Shown here piece after piece: positions 25,859-34,190 of a DNA stretch of 64,000 nucleotides. Under the pieces are notes generated by a model that did not search any database, had not been told where the DNA came from, and saw nothing but the letters and a program-made list of their open reading frames with translations. The first letter of the stretch is position 1; each line of letters opens with the position of its first letter. Made by a program: the position numbers and the translations under genes. Source of the stretch: Lutibaculum baratangense AMV1 (GTDB lineage: Bacteria; Pseudomonadota; Alphaproteobacteria; Rhizobiales; Tepidamorphaceae). The DNA lies in assembly GCF_000496075.1 (NCBI RefSeq), contig NZ_AWXZ01000031.1, positions 61,178 through 125,177 of the forward strand, given 5' to 3'.

Positions 25859-25876
25859 GTTATGGTTTTGCATAAC
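25859..25876. promoter_or_regulatory. Inverted repeat before the liv operon
   Basis: GTTATG (25859-25864), six-base spacer, CATAAC (25871-25876): a perfect dyad 29-46 nt before livG, in an AT-rich patch of an otherwise GC-rich region. This is the expected place for a repressor operator. No regulator gene is adjacent. Confidence 0.45.
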
Positions 25877-26032
25877 AGGTATCTGCCTCGCGCATGATTG
25901 TCCACATCGCCGAAGGTCTGATGACGTTGCGACAGACCGCGGCACGCGCCGCTGCACGGGTGTCAGGAACCGACCGACAGCCCGGGTGTTGGGCTTCATC
26001 GCCCTCACTCGAGCGAAGGGAGGCCCGGAGAC

Positions 26033-27004
26033 ATGCGGAACGGACGGATGGACGACCAGGTCGTGGTGATCGTCGGAGCGTCGAGCGGGCTGGGCCGCGC
26101 CACCGCGCACGCATTTGCCCGCCGTGGCGCGACGCTGGTGCTCGCAGCACGCGGTGAGCGACCGCTGCAGGAGGTCGTCGGCGAGTGCCGAAGGCTCGGT
26201 GGCGAGGCATTCTCGGTGGTCGGCGACGCGACCGACATCCGCGACATGATCGGCCTGGCGCAGATCGCGGTCGACCTCTTCGGCGGGATCGACGTGTGGA
26301 TCAACAATGCTGGAACCGGCGCCGTCGGCGACTTCCTCGACACGCCGATGCCGGCGCATGAGCAGGTCATCCGCACGAACCTCATGGGCCCGCTCAACGG
26401 CGCCTACGCCGCGATGCCGGTGTTCGAGCGGCAGGGTCACGGTGTCCTGATCAACGTGAACTCGGTCGGCGCGTGGTCGCCCACGCCCTACTCCGTCGCC
26501 TACGGCGCGAGCAAGGCGGGCCTGCGCGGCCTGACGCGTGCGCTGCGCGCCGAGTACTCCGACTGCCGCGACATCCATGTCTGCGCGATCTACCCGACCT
26601 TCCTCGACACGCCGGGTCTCCGTCACGGAGCGAACTACGCCGGCAAGAAGGTCAGTCTTCCACCCGGCGCCTGGGATGTGGAGACGATCGCCGAGCGCAT
26701 CGTCCATCTCGCGCGACACCCGCGCGCGTCTCACCTGCCCGGCATCCTGTCGCGCCTCACGCGCCTTTCCGACATCGCAGCACCCCACCTGACGGAGACG
26801 ATCTCCGGCTTCCTCCTCGGCAGTTACCTGAAGCACGCCGAGGAAGTTCCGGTCAGCGACGGCGTGCTCTTCGAGCCGGACGAAACCGTGACGGGCCCGC
26901 ACGGCGACTGGCCCCGCAGCGCGCTGCCGATGGGTGCGGCGATCGGTATCGGCGCGCTGGGCCTGGCCGCGGCTGCCTTTATCGCAGCGAGGCGGCTACG
27001 ATAA
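26033..27004 (+). CDS. Short-chain dehydrogenase/reductase with C-terminal membrane anchor
   Basis: A 323-residue classical SDR. The cofactor motif GASSGLGR is at 15-22, NNAG at 91-94, catalytic Ser144, Tyr157 and Lys161 (YGASK). Basic residues after the second strand (Arg40) suggest NADP preference. After the roughly 250-residue enzyme core, a linker leads to a terminal hydrophobic helix (about 302-318, ending in ARRLR), which would tether it to the membrane with the catalytic domain in the cytosol. The substrate is unknown. ATG 26033 follows GGGAGG. It is divergent from the liv operon, with a 200-nt gap. Confidence 0.85.
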   Translation: MRNGRMDDQVVVIVGASSGLGRATAHAFARRGATLVLAARGERPLQEVVGECRRLGGEAFSVVGDATDIRDMIGLAQIAVDLFGGIDVWINNAGTGAVGDFLDTPMPAHEQVIRTNLMGPLNGAYAAMPVFERQGHGVLINVNSVGAWSPTPYSVAYGASKAGLRGLTRALRAEYSDCRDIHVCAIYPTFLDTPGLRHGANYAGKKVSLPPGAWDVETIAERIVHLARHPRASHLPGILSRLTRLSDIAAPHLTETISGFLLGSYLKHAEEVPVSDGVLFEPDETVTGPHGDWPRSALPMGAAIGIGALGLAAAAFIAARRLR

Positions 27005-27050
27005 CGGTGGCCGGCCGTGCCGGTCCGTCTCTTGCTGAGGACCTGAACGC

Positions 27051-27428
27051 TTGCGCCTGATCTGGCTCGGCCTCGGATGGCTGTCGGTGTCGCTCGGCGT
27101 GCTCGGGATCGCGCTGCCGCTTCTGCCGACGACGCCGTTCCTCCTCCTGGCCGCCTATTCCTTCGCCCGTTCCTCGCAGCGCTTCCACGACTGGCTCGTC
27201 GAGCATCCGCGGCTCGGGCCGCCCATCCGCGACTGGCGCGAGCACGGTGCGATCAGGCGTCGCGCCAAGGTCGCAGCCATGGTGGCCCTCGCCGCCGCCC
27301 TCGGCATCAGCCTCGCGGCGGGAATGGCCTGGTGGGTGATAGGCCTGCAGGCCGCCACCGCCGTCGGCGTCGTCACCTTCATTCTCACACGGCCGAGCGG
27401 CCCCCGCGAAGGGACCGAGCCTCAGTAG
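27051..27428 (+). CDS. YbaN/DUF454 inner-membrane protein
   Basis: A 125-residue DUF454 protein. The hallmark opening LGWLSVSLGVLGIALPLLPTTPF is split by a proline-rich bend, followed by AYSFARSSQRFHDWLVEHPRLGPPIRDWREHGAI and two C-terminal membrane helices. Function is unknown, though the family is often near porphyrin or iron genes. The start is a TTG at 27051 with TGAGGA upstream. Its last 7 nt overlap the convergent small gene of the formate dehydrogenase operon. Confidence 0.85.
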   Translation: MRLIWLGLGWLSVSLGVLGIALPLLPTTPFLLLAAYSFARSSQRFHDWLVEHPRLGPPIRDWREHGAIRRRAKVAAMVALAAALGISLAAGMAWWVIGLQAATAVGVVTFILTRPSGPREGTEPQ

Positions 27429-27607
27429 GCGGGCTCGGGGATCTCGGGCGGCCCCTGGTTGAGCCGGGGGTTGTCGTGCTGCTCGACGTGGATCGTGTCG
27501 CGCGAGGCATAGCGGTCCGCCGACGACACGGCGAACCTGTCGTAGCCCCACATCGTCAGCCCGGCGAGCAGCAGGGCCAGAACCGAGCCGGCGAGGAAAC
27601 CCTTCAT
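27422..27607 (-). CDS. Small single-pass membrane protein, last gene of the formate dehydrogenase operon
   Basis: A 61-residue protein with one N-terminal membrane helix (about 3-22, MKGFLAGSVLALLLAGLTMW) and a polar tail ending in PEPAY. ATG 27607 follows GAGGAGGTGCTG; it starts 10 nt after the gamma-subunit stop, so it is cotranscribed. I do not recognise a named family; its position suggests a role in assembly or stability of the membrane complex. Confidence 0.65.
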   Translation of the reverse strand: MKGFLAGSVLALLLAGLTMWGYDRFAVSSADRYASRDTIHVEQHDNPRLNQGPPEIPEPAY

Positions 27608-27617
27608 CAGCACCTCC

Positions 27618-28835
27618 TCATTCCGCCGGCTCCGGCGGCGCCTTGCCCTTGCGCACGAGCTTCTCGTACCAGATCAGATGGTGCTCGTGCGCCCAGTTGC
27701 GGTCGACCCGGCCGGACCACATCGCGTCGAACGCGCCCTCCATCCCGACCGTGCCGATATAGATGTGCCCGATGATCACCGCGATCATGGCCAGCGCGGC
27801 GCCGGCATGGATCGACTGGGCGAGTTGCATGCCGTCGTAGCCGAAGACGATGAAGGGGAACATCATGATGATCCCCGTGGCGATCAGCGTGAACCCGCCG
27901 ATCACGACGAGCCAGAAGATGATCTTCTGCCCGGCGTTGAAGCGCGGCGCCGGCGGCGGCTCCACGTTGGGATTGACCATCCCGCCGCCCTTCTTGAGCC
28001 ACTTGAGGTCGATCCCCGTGATGATGTTCTGCCATACCCACATCGCGAACATGAGGCTGATCCCGAGCGTGAACGGCACGAGGAGCGCCATGTGGAGCCA
28101 CACCGAGCCCTGCGCGAGATCCCCGAACAGGGAGGGCCCCAGCCATGGCCGGATGATGTTCGTGCCGTAGAGGATCACGATGCCGGTCAGCGCGAGCAGC
28201 AGGAAGCTCACAGCCGTCATCCAGTGGTTCGCCCGCTCGATCAGGTTGAAGCGCTGCACGGTGCGGCCGCTGAAGCCCTCCTTGACCTCCACCCGTCCCC
28301 TGATGGCGAGGAAGAAGGCGAGAAGCGCCGTCACGCCGAAGACGAGGAAGCCGCCGCCATAGCTGATCAGGCCGTTGCGCGTGCTCCGCCAGTCCCGGCC
28401 CTGCGGCTGCTCGAAGACCTGCATCGCGCGGCCGGGAAGGGTCGAGGATCCGGCGTGGAAGGCAGGGTCCTGCAGCAGCGGGTCGTCCTCCTGCACCCGC
28501 GCGAGCCAGGCCTCGTAGGTCTCCCGTGGCGAAACCTCGAAGACCCGCGGCCCACCGTCCGGAAGGACCGCGAGCGGGGGCTCGTTCCGCCCGGCCTGCG
28601 GCGCGGGGGCGTCGGGCGACGGGCCGGTGTCGCCGCGCCAGTCCATCAGCCTGGCACGCTGGTCGAGCGCCTCCCGGCCACCAGTGCCCTGCACCGGATC
28701 ATCGGCAGCCTGCCCGCCGATGACACCGTTCGTGGGAAGGACGCGGTGCTCCGGCCCGAGAGCCAGCACGGCGATCCAGGCGATGAGGGCGAGGCAGACG
28801 ACGCCGACGAATGCCGCGATACCCCGTAGCATCAT
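27618..28835 (-). CDS. fdh3C: Formate dehydrogenase gamma subunit, cytochrome b556 type
   Basis: A 405-residue membrane subunit passing electrons from the beta subunit through hemes b to quinone. One N-terminal helix (about 5-27) is followed by a periplasmic segment of some 110 residues, then the four-helix cytochrome b core (about 145-360). His residues in ERANHWMTAVSF, VWLHMALLV and IHAGAALAMIAVIIGHIYIG are the likely heme ligands. ATG 28835 follows AAGGAG at 7 nt. It lies 14 nt after the beta subunit gene. Confidence 0.92.
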   Translation of the reverse strand: MMLRGIAAFVGVVCLALIAWIAVLALGPEHRVLPTNGVIGGQAADDPVQGTGGREALDQRARLMDWRGDTGPSPDAPAPQAGRNEPPLAVLPDGGPRVFEVSPRETYEAWLARVQEDDPLLQDPAFHAGSSTLPGRAMQVFEQPQGRDWRSTRNGLISYGGGFLVFGVTALLAFFLAIRGRVEVKEGFSGRTVQRFNLIERANHWMTAVSFLLLALTGIVILYGTNIIRPWLGPSLFGDLAQGSVWLHMALLVPFTLGISLMFAMWVWQNIITGIDLKWLKKGGGMVNPNVEPPPAPRFNAGQKIIFWLVVIGGFTLIATGIIMMFPFIVFGYDGMQLAQSIHAGAALAMIAVIIGHIYIGTVGMEGAFDAMWSGRVDRNWAHEHHLIWYEKLVRKGKAPPEPAE

Positions 28836-28849
28836 GGTCCCGCTCCTTC

Positions 28850-29449
28850 TCACTCGCCCATGAGCGGGCCGTAATAGGCCGTCGACCAGCCCCACGCCCC
28901 GCTGCCGTAGCCGCGCTTCACGACGCGCTCCTTGTAGATGTCCGCGACGATCGCTCCGTCACCTGCGAGAAGTGCGCGCGTCGAGCAGACTTCCGCGCAG
29001 AGGGGGAGCTTCCCCTCCGCGATCCGGTTGCGCCCGTATTTGAGGTACTCCTCTTCGGAGTTGTCCGCCTCGGGCCCGCCGGCGCAGAACGTGCACTTGT
29101 CCATGTCGCCGCGGGAGCCGAAATTCGTGGCCTTCGGAAACTGCGGCGCCCCGAAGGGACAGGCGTAGAAGCAGTAGCCGCAGCCGATGCAGAGGTCCTT
29201 GTCGTGCAGCACGATGCCGGTGTCGGTCTGGTAGATGCAGCTGACCGGGCAGACGGCGATGCACGGAGCGTCGGTGCAGTGCATGCAGGAGATCGCGATC
29301 GAGCGCTCCTCCGGATCCCCGTCGTTCAGCGTCACGACGCGCCGCCGCAGCATGCCCCAGGGCACCTGATGCTCGTTCTTGCAGACGGTCGAGCAGGCGT
29401 TGCACTCGATGCAGCGCTCGGCGTCGCAGAGAAACTTCATCCTCGCCAT
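28850..29449 (-). CDS. fdh3B: Formate dehydrogenase FDH3 beta subunit
   Basis: A 199-residue ferredoxin-like subunit with four [4Fe-4S] clusters. The first cluster cysteines are Cys13, 16, 19 and 23 (CIECNACSTVC). Further clusters are read in CMHCTDAPCIAVCPVSC, CIGCGYCFYACPFG and the later CTFC...CAEVC pair. It has no C-terminal membrane helix, unlike E. coli FdnH, as is usual for FDH3. It relays electrons from alpha to gamma. ATG 29449 follows GAGGAG at 8 nt. Confidence 0.94.
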   Translation of the reverse strand: MARMKFLCDAERCIECNACSTVCKNEHQVPWGMLRRRVVTLNDGDPEERSIAISCMHCTDAPCIAVCPVSCIYQTDTGIVLHDKDLCIGCGYCFYACPFGAPQFPKATNFGSRGDMDKCTFCAGGPEADNSEEEYLKYGRNRIAEGKLPLCAEVCSTRALLAGDGAIVADIYKERVVKRGYGSGAWGWSTAYYGPLMGE

Positions 29450-29463
29450 CGACTGGCTCCTCG

Positions 29464-32400
29464 TCAGGCTTTCTCGATCCGGCAGAGCGTCGCCTTCGAT
29501 TCCTGCATGAAGGTCACGACGTCGTAGCCGTAGGTCGAAACGGTGTTGCAGGCCTCGCCGAGGACGTAGGGGACGGTGCCGGGCGGGTAACGGTCCGCGA
29601 GGTTCTTGCCCTGGTAGACGCCGCCGAAGTGGAACGGCATGAAGACGGTGCCGGGACCGACCCGCGGCGTCACGAGCGCGGCGACCCTGACGCGCGAGCC
29701 TTCGGGCGTCAGGACCCAGATGAACTCGCCGTTCGACACCCCCGCGGCGACCGCATCCTGCGGGTTCACCTCCGCGAACATCTGCTGCTGGAACTCGGCC
29801 AGCCACTTGTTCGACCGCGTCTCGTCGCCGCCGCCCTCGAACTCGACGAGACGGCCCGAGGTGAGCGACATCGGAAACTCGCCGGTGTAGTCGACCTGCT
29901 GGATCGACCAGTAGAGAACGGGAAGGCGATAGTCGCGGCGGTCGTCATAGGTGCGGTAGCGCTCCACGAGATCGCGGCGCGGCGTGTAGAGCGGCTCGCG
30001 GTGTACGGGAACGGGGTCGGGGAAGTTCCACACGACCGTGCGCGCCTTGCCGTTGCCGAACGGGGCGCAGCCATGGGCGATGGCGACCCGCTGGATGCCG
30101 CCCGACAGGTCGGTCTTCCAGTTCACCTTCATAAGCCGGTCGACGAAATCGCCCTCGAGCTCGTTCTCCGCCGAGCGCTCGCCGCCGCCGCCGAAATCGG
30201 CGGTGCCGGTGTCCTGCCCGCCTGAGCCCTGCTGATCCCGGCTGCCGCTGTCCTCCTCGTCCTCCCCGGACTCCTCCGGGTCGAAGCGCTCGTAGATCTC
30301 GGTCGCCGCCGCTGCCTTGCGCTGGCCCGACCGGCTCCGCGGGACCTGCTCGACGTCGCCGGACGGCCGACGGACCGACGCGAGGATCTCGTCCAGGCGT
30401 TCCTTCGCCGCAACCTCGGAGATGTCGAACATGTCGTGCTCGAACCTCTCCGCGGCGATTGCGGCGATGATCAGCTGCTCCCGCTCGGTTAGCTCTCGGT
30501 TCCAGCCGAGCTTGTAGAGCATCGCGTAGGTGAACTCGGGATAGCCGTCGGTCAGTTCGGAGCCCCTGGTGTAGCTGCCTTCGGCGAGCAGGTTCTGCCC
30601 TTCGTGCTCGACGCCCCAGCGCGCCCGGAACGGCAGCCCGCCTTCCGCCACCGGCAGGTCCGTGTTGTAGAGAATGTGGGTCCCCGGGTGCCCCATCTCG
30701 GGCCTGCCCCAGCTCGGCCACGGCAGGCCGTAGAACTCGCCTTCCACGGGGCCGACGCCACGGATCGTCGTGGTGTCGAACTTGTCCTGGTTGGCCATGT
30801 GGCGCTTCAGCCGCTCGGGGCTCTGGCCGGTATAGCCGATCGTCCACGTGCCGCGGTTGAACTCGCGGGTGATGTCCTCGGCCACCGGCTCGCCGTCCTC
30901 GATGCCGATGTGCTTGAAGAGCTCGTCGGCGAAGCCGAGCTTCCGCGCCAGCAGGTAGGCGATCTCGTAGTCGTTCTTCGCGTCGAAGATCGGATCGACG
31001 ACCTTCTCACGCCACTGCACCGCGCGCTGCGAGTTCGTCACCGAGCCCGAGTACTCCATCGTCGTCGTCGCCGGCAGCAGGTAGACGCCGTCCGTGCGAT
31101 CGTGCAGCACGGCCGTCAGGGTCGGGTGCGGGTCGATGACGACGAGCGTGTCGAGCGTGTTCAGGCCCTTCACGAGGTCGGGGTTGCGGGTCTGCGAGTT
31201 CGGCGCGTGGCCCCAGAAGATCATGCCGCGCACGGGGTTCGGCTGGTCGATGTTCTCCGCCGGCTCGAGCACGCCGTCGAACCAGCGCGAGACGGGCATC
31301 CCCTGCCCCTCCATCAGATCCTGGGAGGCGAAGCGGCCCTTCACCCACTCGTAGTCGAGGTCCCAGACGCGGCACCAGTGTCGCCACGCGTCCTCCGTCA
31401 GGCCGTAATAGGCAGGGAGCGAGTGGCACATGAGGCCGAGATCGGTCGCGCCCTGCACGTTGTCGTGGCCGCGGAAGATGTTGGCGCCGCCGCCGACCTT
31501 GCCGATGTTTCCGAGCGCGAGCTGGATGGTGGACGCGGCGCGGGTCTTGGAGTTGCCGATGTGGGACTGCGTGAGCCCCATGCACCAGATCAGCGTGCCT
31601 GGGCGGTTCTCGGAGATGATGCGCGCCACCCGCTCGACCTGCTCCGCCGCGATGCCGGTGATCTCTTCGACCACATCGGGCGGATAGTTCTGCACCTCGC
31701 GGCGCACCTCGTCGAAGCCGAAGACGCGCCGGCCGAGATACTCCTGGTCCTCCCAGCCGTTCTCGAGGATGTGGTGCAGCACGCCCCACATGAACGCGAC
31801 GTCGGTGCCGGGCCGGATGCGGACATATTCGTGCGCGTGGCGGGCGGTGCGCGTGAAGCGCGGATCCACGACGATCAGCTTCGCGCCGTTCTCCTTGGCG
31901 CGCAGGAGATGCAGCATCGAGACCGGATGCGCCTCCGCCGGGTTGCCACCGAGGAGGAAGATCGACTTCGCGTTGTGGATGTCGTTGAACGAGTTCGTCA
32001 TCGCGCCGTAGCCGTACATGTTGGCCACGCCGGAGACGGTCGTCGAATGACAGATGCGCGCCTGGTGATCGACGTTGTTCGTGCCCCAGAGCGCGGCGAA
32101 CTTGCGGCAGAGATAGGCCATCTCGTTCGAGAACTTCGCAGAGCCGAGCCAGTAGACGGATTCGGGGCCCATCTCCTCCCGGATGCTGAGCAGGCGGTCG
32201 CCGATCTCCTCGATCGCCTCCTCCCAGCTCACGCGAACCCACTGCCCGCCGACCAGCTTCGTCGGGTATTTCAGCCGCCGCTCGCCGATCGCCTGCTCGC
32301 GGGCGGCCGCCCCCTTGGCGCAGTGGGTGCCCATGTTCACGGGACTCTCGAAGGCCGGCTCCTGCCCGATCCACACGCCGTTCTCGACCTCCGCCCAGAG

Positions 32401-32640
32401 CGAGCATCCGACGGCGCAGTAGGGGCAGACGGTCTTCTTCAGCTGCGGCGGCTCGGGCGCCTGCGCGTTCTGCGCCGACGCCCTGCGGGTCACCAGCGGG
32501 CCGCTCATCAGGCCCGCCGCCACCGCACTCACGCCGGAGTTTCGGAGGAACGTGCGACGGTCGAGCCCGTCGGCTTGCCCGAGCGGCAGGCTGGCGCTCA
32601 GTCTGCGCACGGAGGTGGTGGCGGACTTCTTCCTGAGCAT
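29464..32640 (-). CDS. fdh3A: Formate dehydrogenase catalytic alpha subunit, Tat-exported, Cys form
   Basis: A 1058-residue molybdopterin (Mo or W) oxidoreductase that oxidises formate to CO2. A twin-arginine signal (RRTFLRNSG, 28-36) directs folded export. Cys72, 75, 79 and 107 bind a [4Fe-4S] cluster. The active-site ligand is Cys197 in RICHSTTV, where selenoproteins have Sec, so no SECIS is needed. An acidic low-complexity segment (about residues 760-830) interrupts the fold before the C-terminal dinucleotide-binding domain (from about 920). ATG 32640 follows GGAG. It is upstream of beta and gamma in one operon. Confidence 0.95.
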   Translation of the reverse strand: MLRKKSATTSVRRLSASLPLGQADGLDRRTFLRNSGVSAVAAGLMSGPLVTRRASAQNAQAPEPPQLKKTVCPYCAVGCSLWAEVENGVWIGQEPAFESPVNMGTHCAKGAAAREQAIGERRLKYPTKLVGGQWVRVSWEEAIEEIGDRLLSIREEMGPESVYWLGSAKFSNEMAYLCRKFAALWGTNNVDHQARICHSTTVSGVANMYGYGAMTNSFNDIHNAKSIFLLGGNPAEAHPVSMLHLLRAKENGAKLIVVDPRFTRTARHAHEYVRIRPGTDVAFMWGVLHHILENGWEDQEYLGRRVFGFDEVRREVQNYPPDVVEEITGIAAEQVERVARIISENRPGTLIWCMGLTQSHIGNSKTRAASTIQLALGNIGKVGGGANIFRGHDNVQGATDLGLMCHSLPAYYGLTEDAWRHWCRVWDLDYEWVKGRFASQDLMEGQGMPVSRWFDGVLEPAENIDQPNPVRGMIFWGHAPNSQTRNPDLVKGLNTLDTLVVIDPHPTLTAVLHDRTDGVYLLPATTTMEYSGSVTNSQRAVQWREKVVDPIFDAKNDYEIAYLLARKLGFADELFKHIGIEDGEPVAEDITREFNRGTWTIGYTGQSPERLKRHMANQDKFDTTTIRGVGPVEGEFYGLPWPSWGRPEMGHPGTHILYNTDLPVAEGGLPFRARWGVEHEGQNLLAEGSYTRGSELTDGYPEFTYAMLYKLGWNRELTEREQLIIAAIAAERFEHDMFDISEVAAKERLDEILASVRRPSGDVEQVPRSRSGQRKAAAATEIYERFDPEESGEDEEDSGSRDQQGSGGQDTGTADFGGGGERSAENELEGDFVDRLMKVNWKTDLSGGIQRVAIAHGCAPFGNGKARTVVWNFPDPVPVHREPLYTPRRDLVERYRTYDDRRDYRLPVLYWSIQQVDYTGEFPMSLTSGRLVEFEGGGDETRSNKWLAEFQQQMFAEVNPQDAVAAGVSNGEFIWVLTPEGSRVRVAALVTPRVGPGTVFMPFHFGGVYQGKNLADRYPPGTVPYVLGEACNTVSTYGYDVVTFMQESKATLCRIEKA

Positions 32641-32682
32641 CAGCGCTCCATCCTCTCGATCGGCAACGGGAGTGTCAGCGGT

Positions 32683-32871
32683 TCAGAAGCGGGCGAGGCG
32701 GTAGAAGGTCCTCACGTGCTCCGTCTCGCGGTAGTCGGCGGCGGCGGCGGCATCCCGTGCGTCCTCGGCCACCGCGTCGCCGGATGCGGCGATCACGGCG
32801 CCCGCGGCGGTGCCCAGCGTTGCGAGCTTCAGGAAATCGCGGCGCCCGCCGTCGGAGCGTTTCTCGGCCAT
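32683..32871 (-). CDS. Small Tat-signal protein of the formate dehydrogenase operon
   Basis: A 62-residue protein, mostly a twin-arginine leader (RRDFLKLATLGTAAGAVIAA, about 9-28) followed by a short acidic, alanine-rich mature part ending in TEHVRTFYRLARF. Such proteins precede FDH3-type alpha genes and are thought to aid export or maturation of the catalytic subunit. ATG 32871 has AGAGGA at 8 nt; the ATG three codons earlier would abut it. The gap to alpha is 42 nt. Confidence 0.75.
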   Translation of the reverse strand: MAEKRSDGGRRDFLKLATLGTAAGAVIAASGDAVAEDARDAAAAADYRETEHVRTFYRLARF

Positions 32872-32938
32872 GGCAATCATCCTCTCTGGTCGCCAACGGC
32901 TCACTTCCCGACGTCGTTCCCGTACAAGCGTCTGGAAA

Positions 32939-33799
32939 TCAGATCTCTTCGGCGACCTGTCCGTATGAAATGACCGTGAACAGGGCCGTCCCGCCGATGA
33001 TGTTCCCGATGAGCGCCGGGATGAGGAAGCCGAAGACCATCGCGAAGACGCCCATCTCGCCCTGAACAACGAGAAGAAACGCCTCGAAGCTCCCCGCGAT
33101 GACGTGCGTGAACTCTCCGAGCGCGATGATGTAGGTGATCGTCACGATGACCAGGAACTCGGAGCTTCCCACCGCGGCGAGAAGCCAGACCATCGCCGCG
33201 ACGAGGAATCCGGCCGTGACGCCCTTCAGCAGCATCTCCATCCAGCCCTTGTCCATGGCGTGCCGGGAGATGTCCATCATGTGGCCGAACGTCGCCTCGT
33301 CGAGGACGTGCGGCACCGAGTTGAAGAGCGCCGCGGCGAACGTGCCCACGAGGTTCGCGAGGAGCACGATCGACCACAGGCGGCCAACGCCGAGGAAGCG
33401 CTCTCTCGTGCGCGCCCTCACGAGCGGCAGGATCGCGGTGATCGTGTTCTCGGTGAAGAGCTGCTGGCGCCCCAGCACGACAATCAGGAATCCGACGCTG
33501 TAGCCGAGGCACTCGATCAGCGGGCGCCAATCGGCATCCGGCAGATGGCTTCGCAGCAGCGCCTGCGCGAGCACGGAGAAGCTCAGCGAGACGCCCGCCG
33601 CGGCGCCGGAGAAGAAGAGCGACTTCGCGGGCCGCCCCAGCTCCTCGCGCCCGCCACGGCGGATGATCTCGTAGATGACCGGCGCCCGCAGCCTCTGGCG
33701 GTGCCGGACCTCCTTCGCTTCGGTGCGGGTGATGTTCGTGTTGGTGCCGGCATCGCTCGCCGGCCCGTCGTCGTTCCTGCTGAAATCCTGCCCCGCCAT
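32939..33799 (-). CDS. Formate/nitrite transporter family (YfdC-like)
   Basis: A 286-residue FNT-superfamily channel. A polar N-terminus of about 55 residues precedes six membrane helices. Conserved pieces include FSGAAAGVSLSFSVL, the LFTENTITAILP segment, WSIVLLANLVGTF and IIALGEFTHVIAGSFEAF (the S-loop/His region). It is closer to YfdC than to FocA. Location just before the formate dehydrogenase operon makes formate, or a related small anion, a reasonable substrate; this is inference from context. Confidence 0.82.
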   Translation of the reverse strand: MAGQDFSRNDDGPASDAGTNTNITRTEAKEVRHRQRLRAPVIYEIIRRGGREELGRPAKSLFFSGAAAGVSLSFSVLAQALLRSHLPDADWRPLIECLGYSVGFLIVVLGRQQLFTENTITAILPLVRARTRERFLGVGRLWSIVLLANLVGTFAAALFNSVPHVLDEATFGHMMDISRHAMDKGWMEMLLKGVTAGFLVAAMVWLLAAVGSSEFLVIVTITYIIALGEFTHVIAGSFEAFLLVVQGEMGVFAMVFGFLIPALIGNIIGGTALFTVISYGQVAEEI

Positions 33800-33903
33800 G
33801 CCACCTCTCTAGCTGAAGACCGCGTGCCCTTGCGGGCCTGCGGCAAGCCTAACGGTCACGGCGGCTGCCGGTTCGGCCGGGAGTGCCGGGCGACGGACGC
33901 GCT

Positions 33904-34110
33904 TTACTGAGCGTCGCCGCCGGCCGGCGCGTCGCCGCCCCCGCTCGGCGCCTCGATCGACACGTCCACGTCGGGCCCGCCGCCGCCACCACCGCCGCCG
34001 CCGACGAGGCCGAAGCCGCCGAACCCGAAGAACATGAGGAGAACGACCACGAAGATGCCGCCGACGATGAAGGCGAGCATCGTGTTGCCGCCGCCGTTTC
34101 CGTCCGCCAT
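33904..34110 (-). CDS. Small glycine-rich membrane protein
   Basis: A 68-residue protein with one hydrophobic helix (about 10-30, LAFIVGGIFVVVLLMFFGF) followed by a run of about ten glycines near residues 36-45 and a polar tail rich in Gly, Asp and Pro. The start is secure (AAGGAG upstream of ATG 34110). It lies between the epimerase and FNT genes. I recognise no family; Gly-rich tails after one helix are common in small alphaproteobacterial membrane proteins. Confidence 0.65.
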   Translation of the reverse strand: MADGNGGGNTMLAFIVGGIFVVVLLMFFGFGGFGLVGGGGGGGGGPDVDVSIEAPSGGGDAPAGGDAQ

Positions 34111-34190
34111 GGGGGATACTCCTTCTTCCACATCAGGTGGCAGGCTGAACGCGAGGAGGAGCGTCCGGTTCCGCACGGGCGGATCGGGCG

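Noticed and set aside
29464..32640. Selenocysteine in the formate dehydrogenase
   Set aside because: The active-site codon reads Cys (RICHSTTV) and no in-frame TGA occurs.
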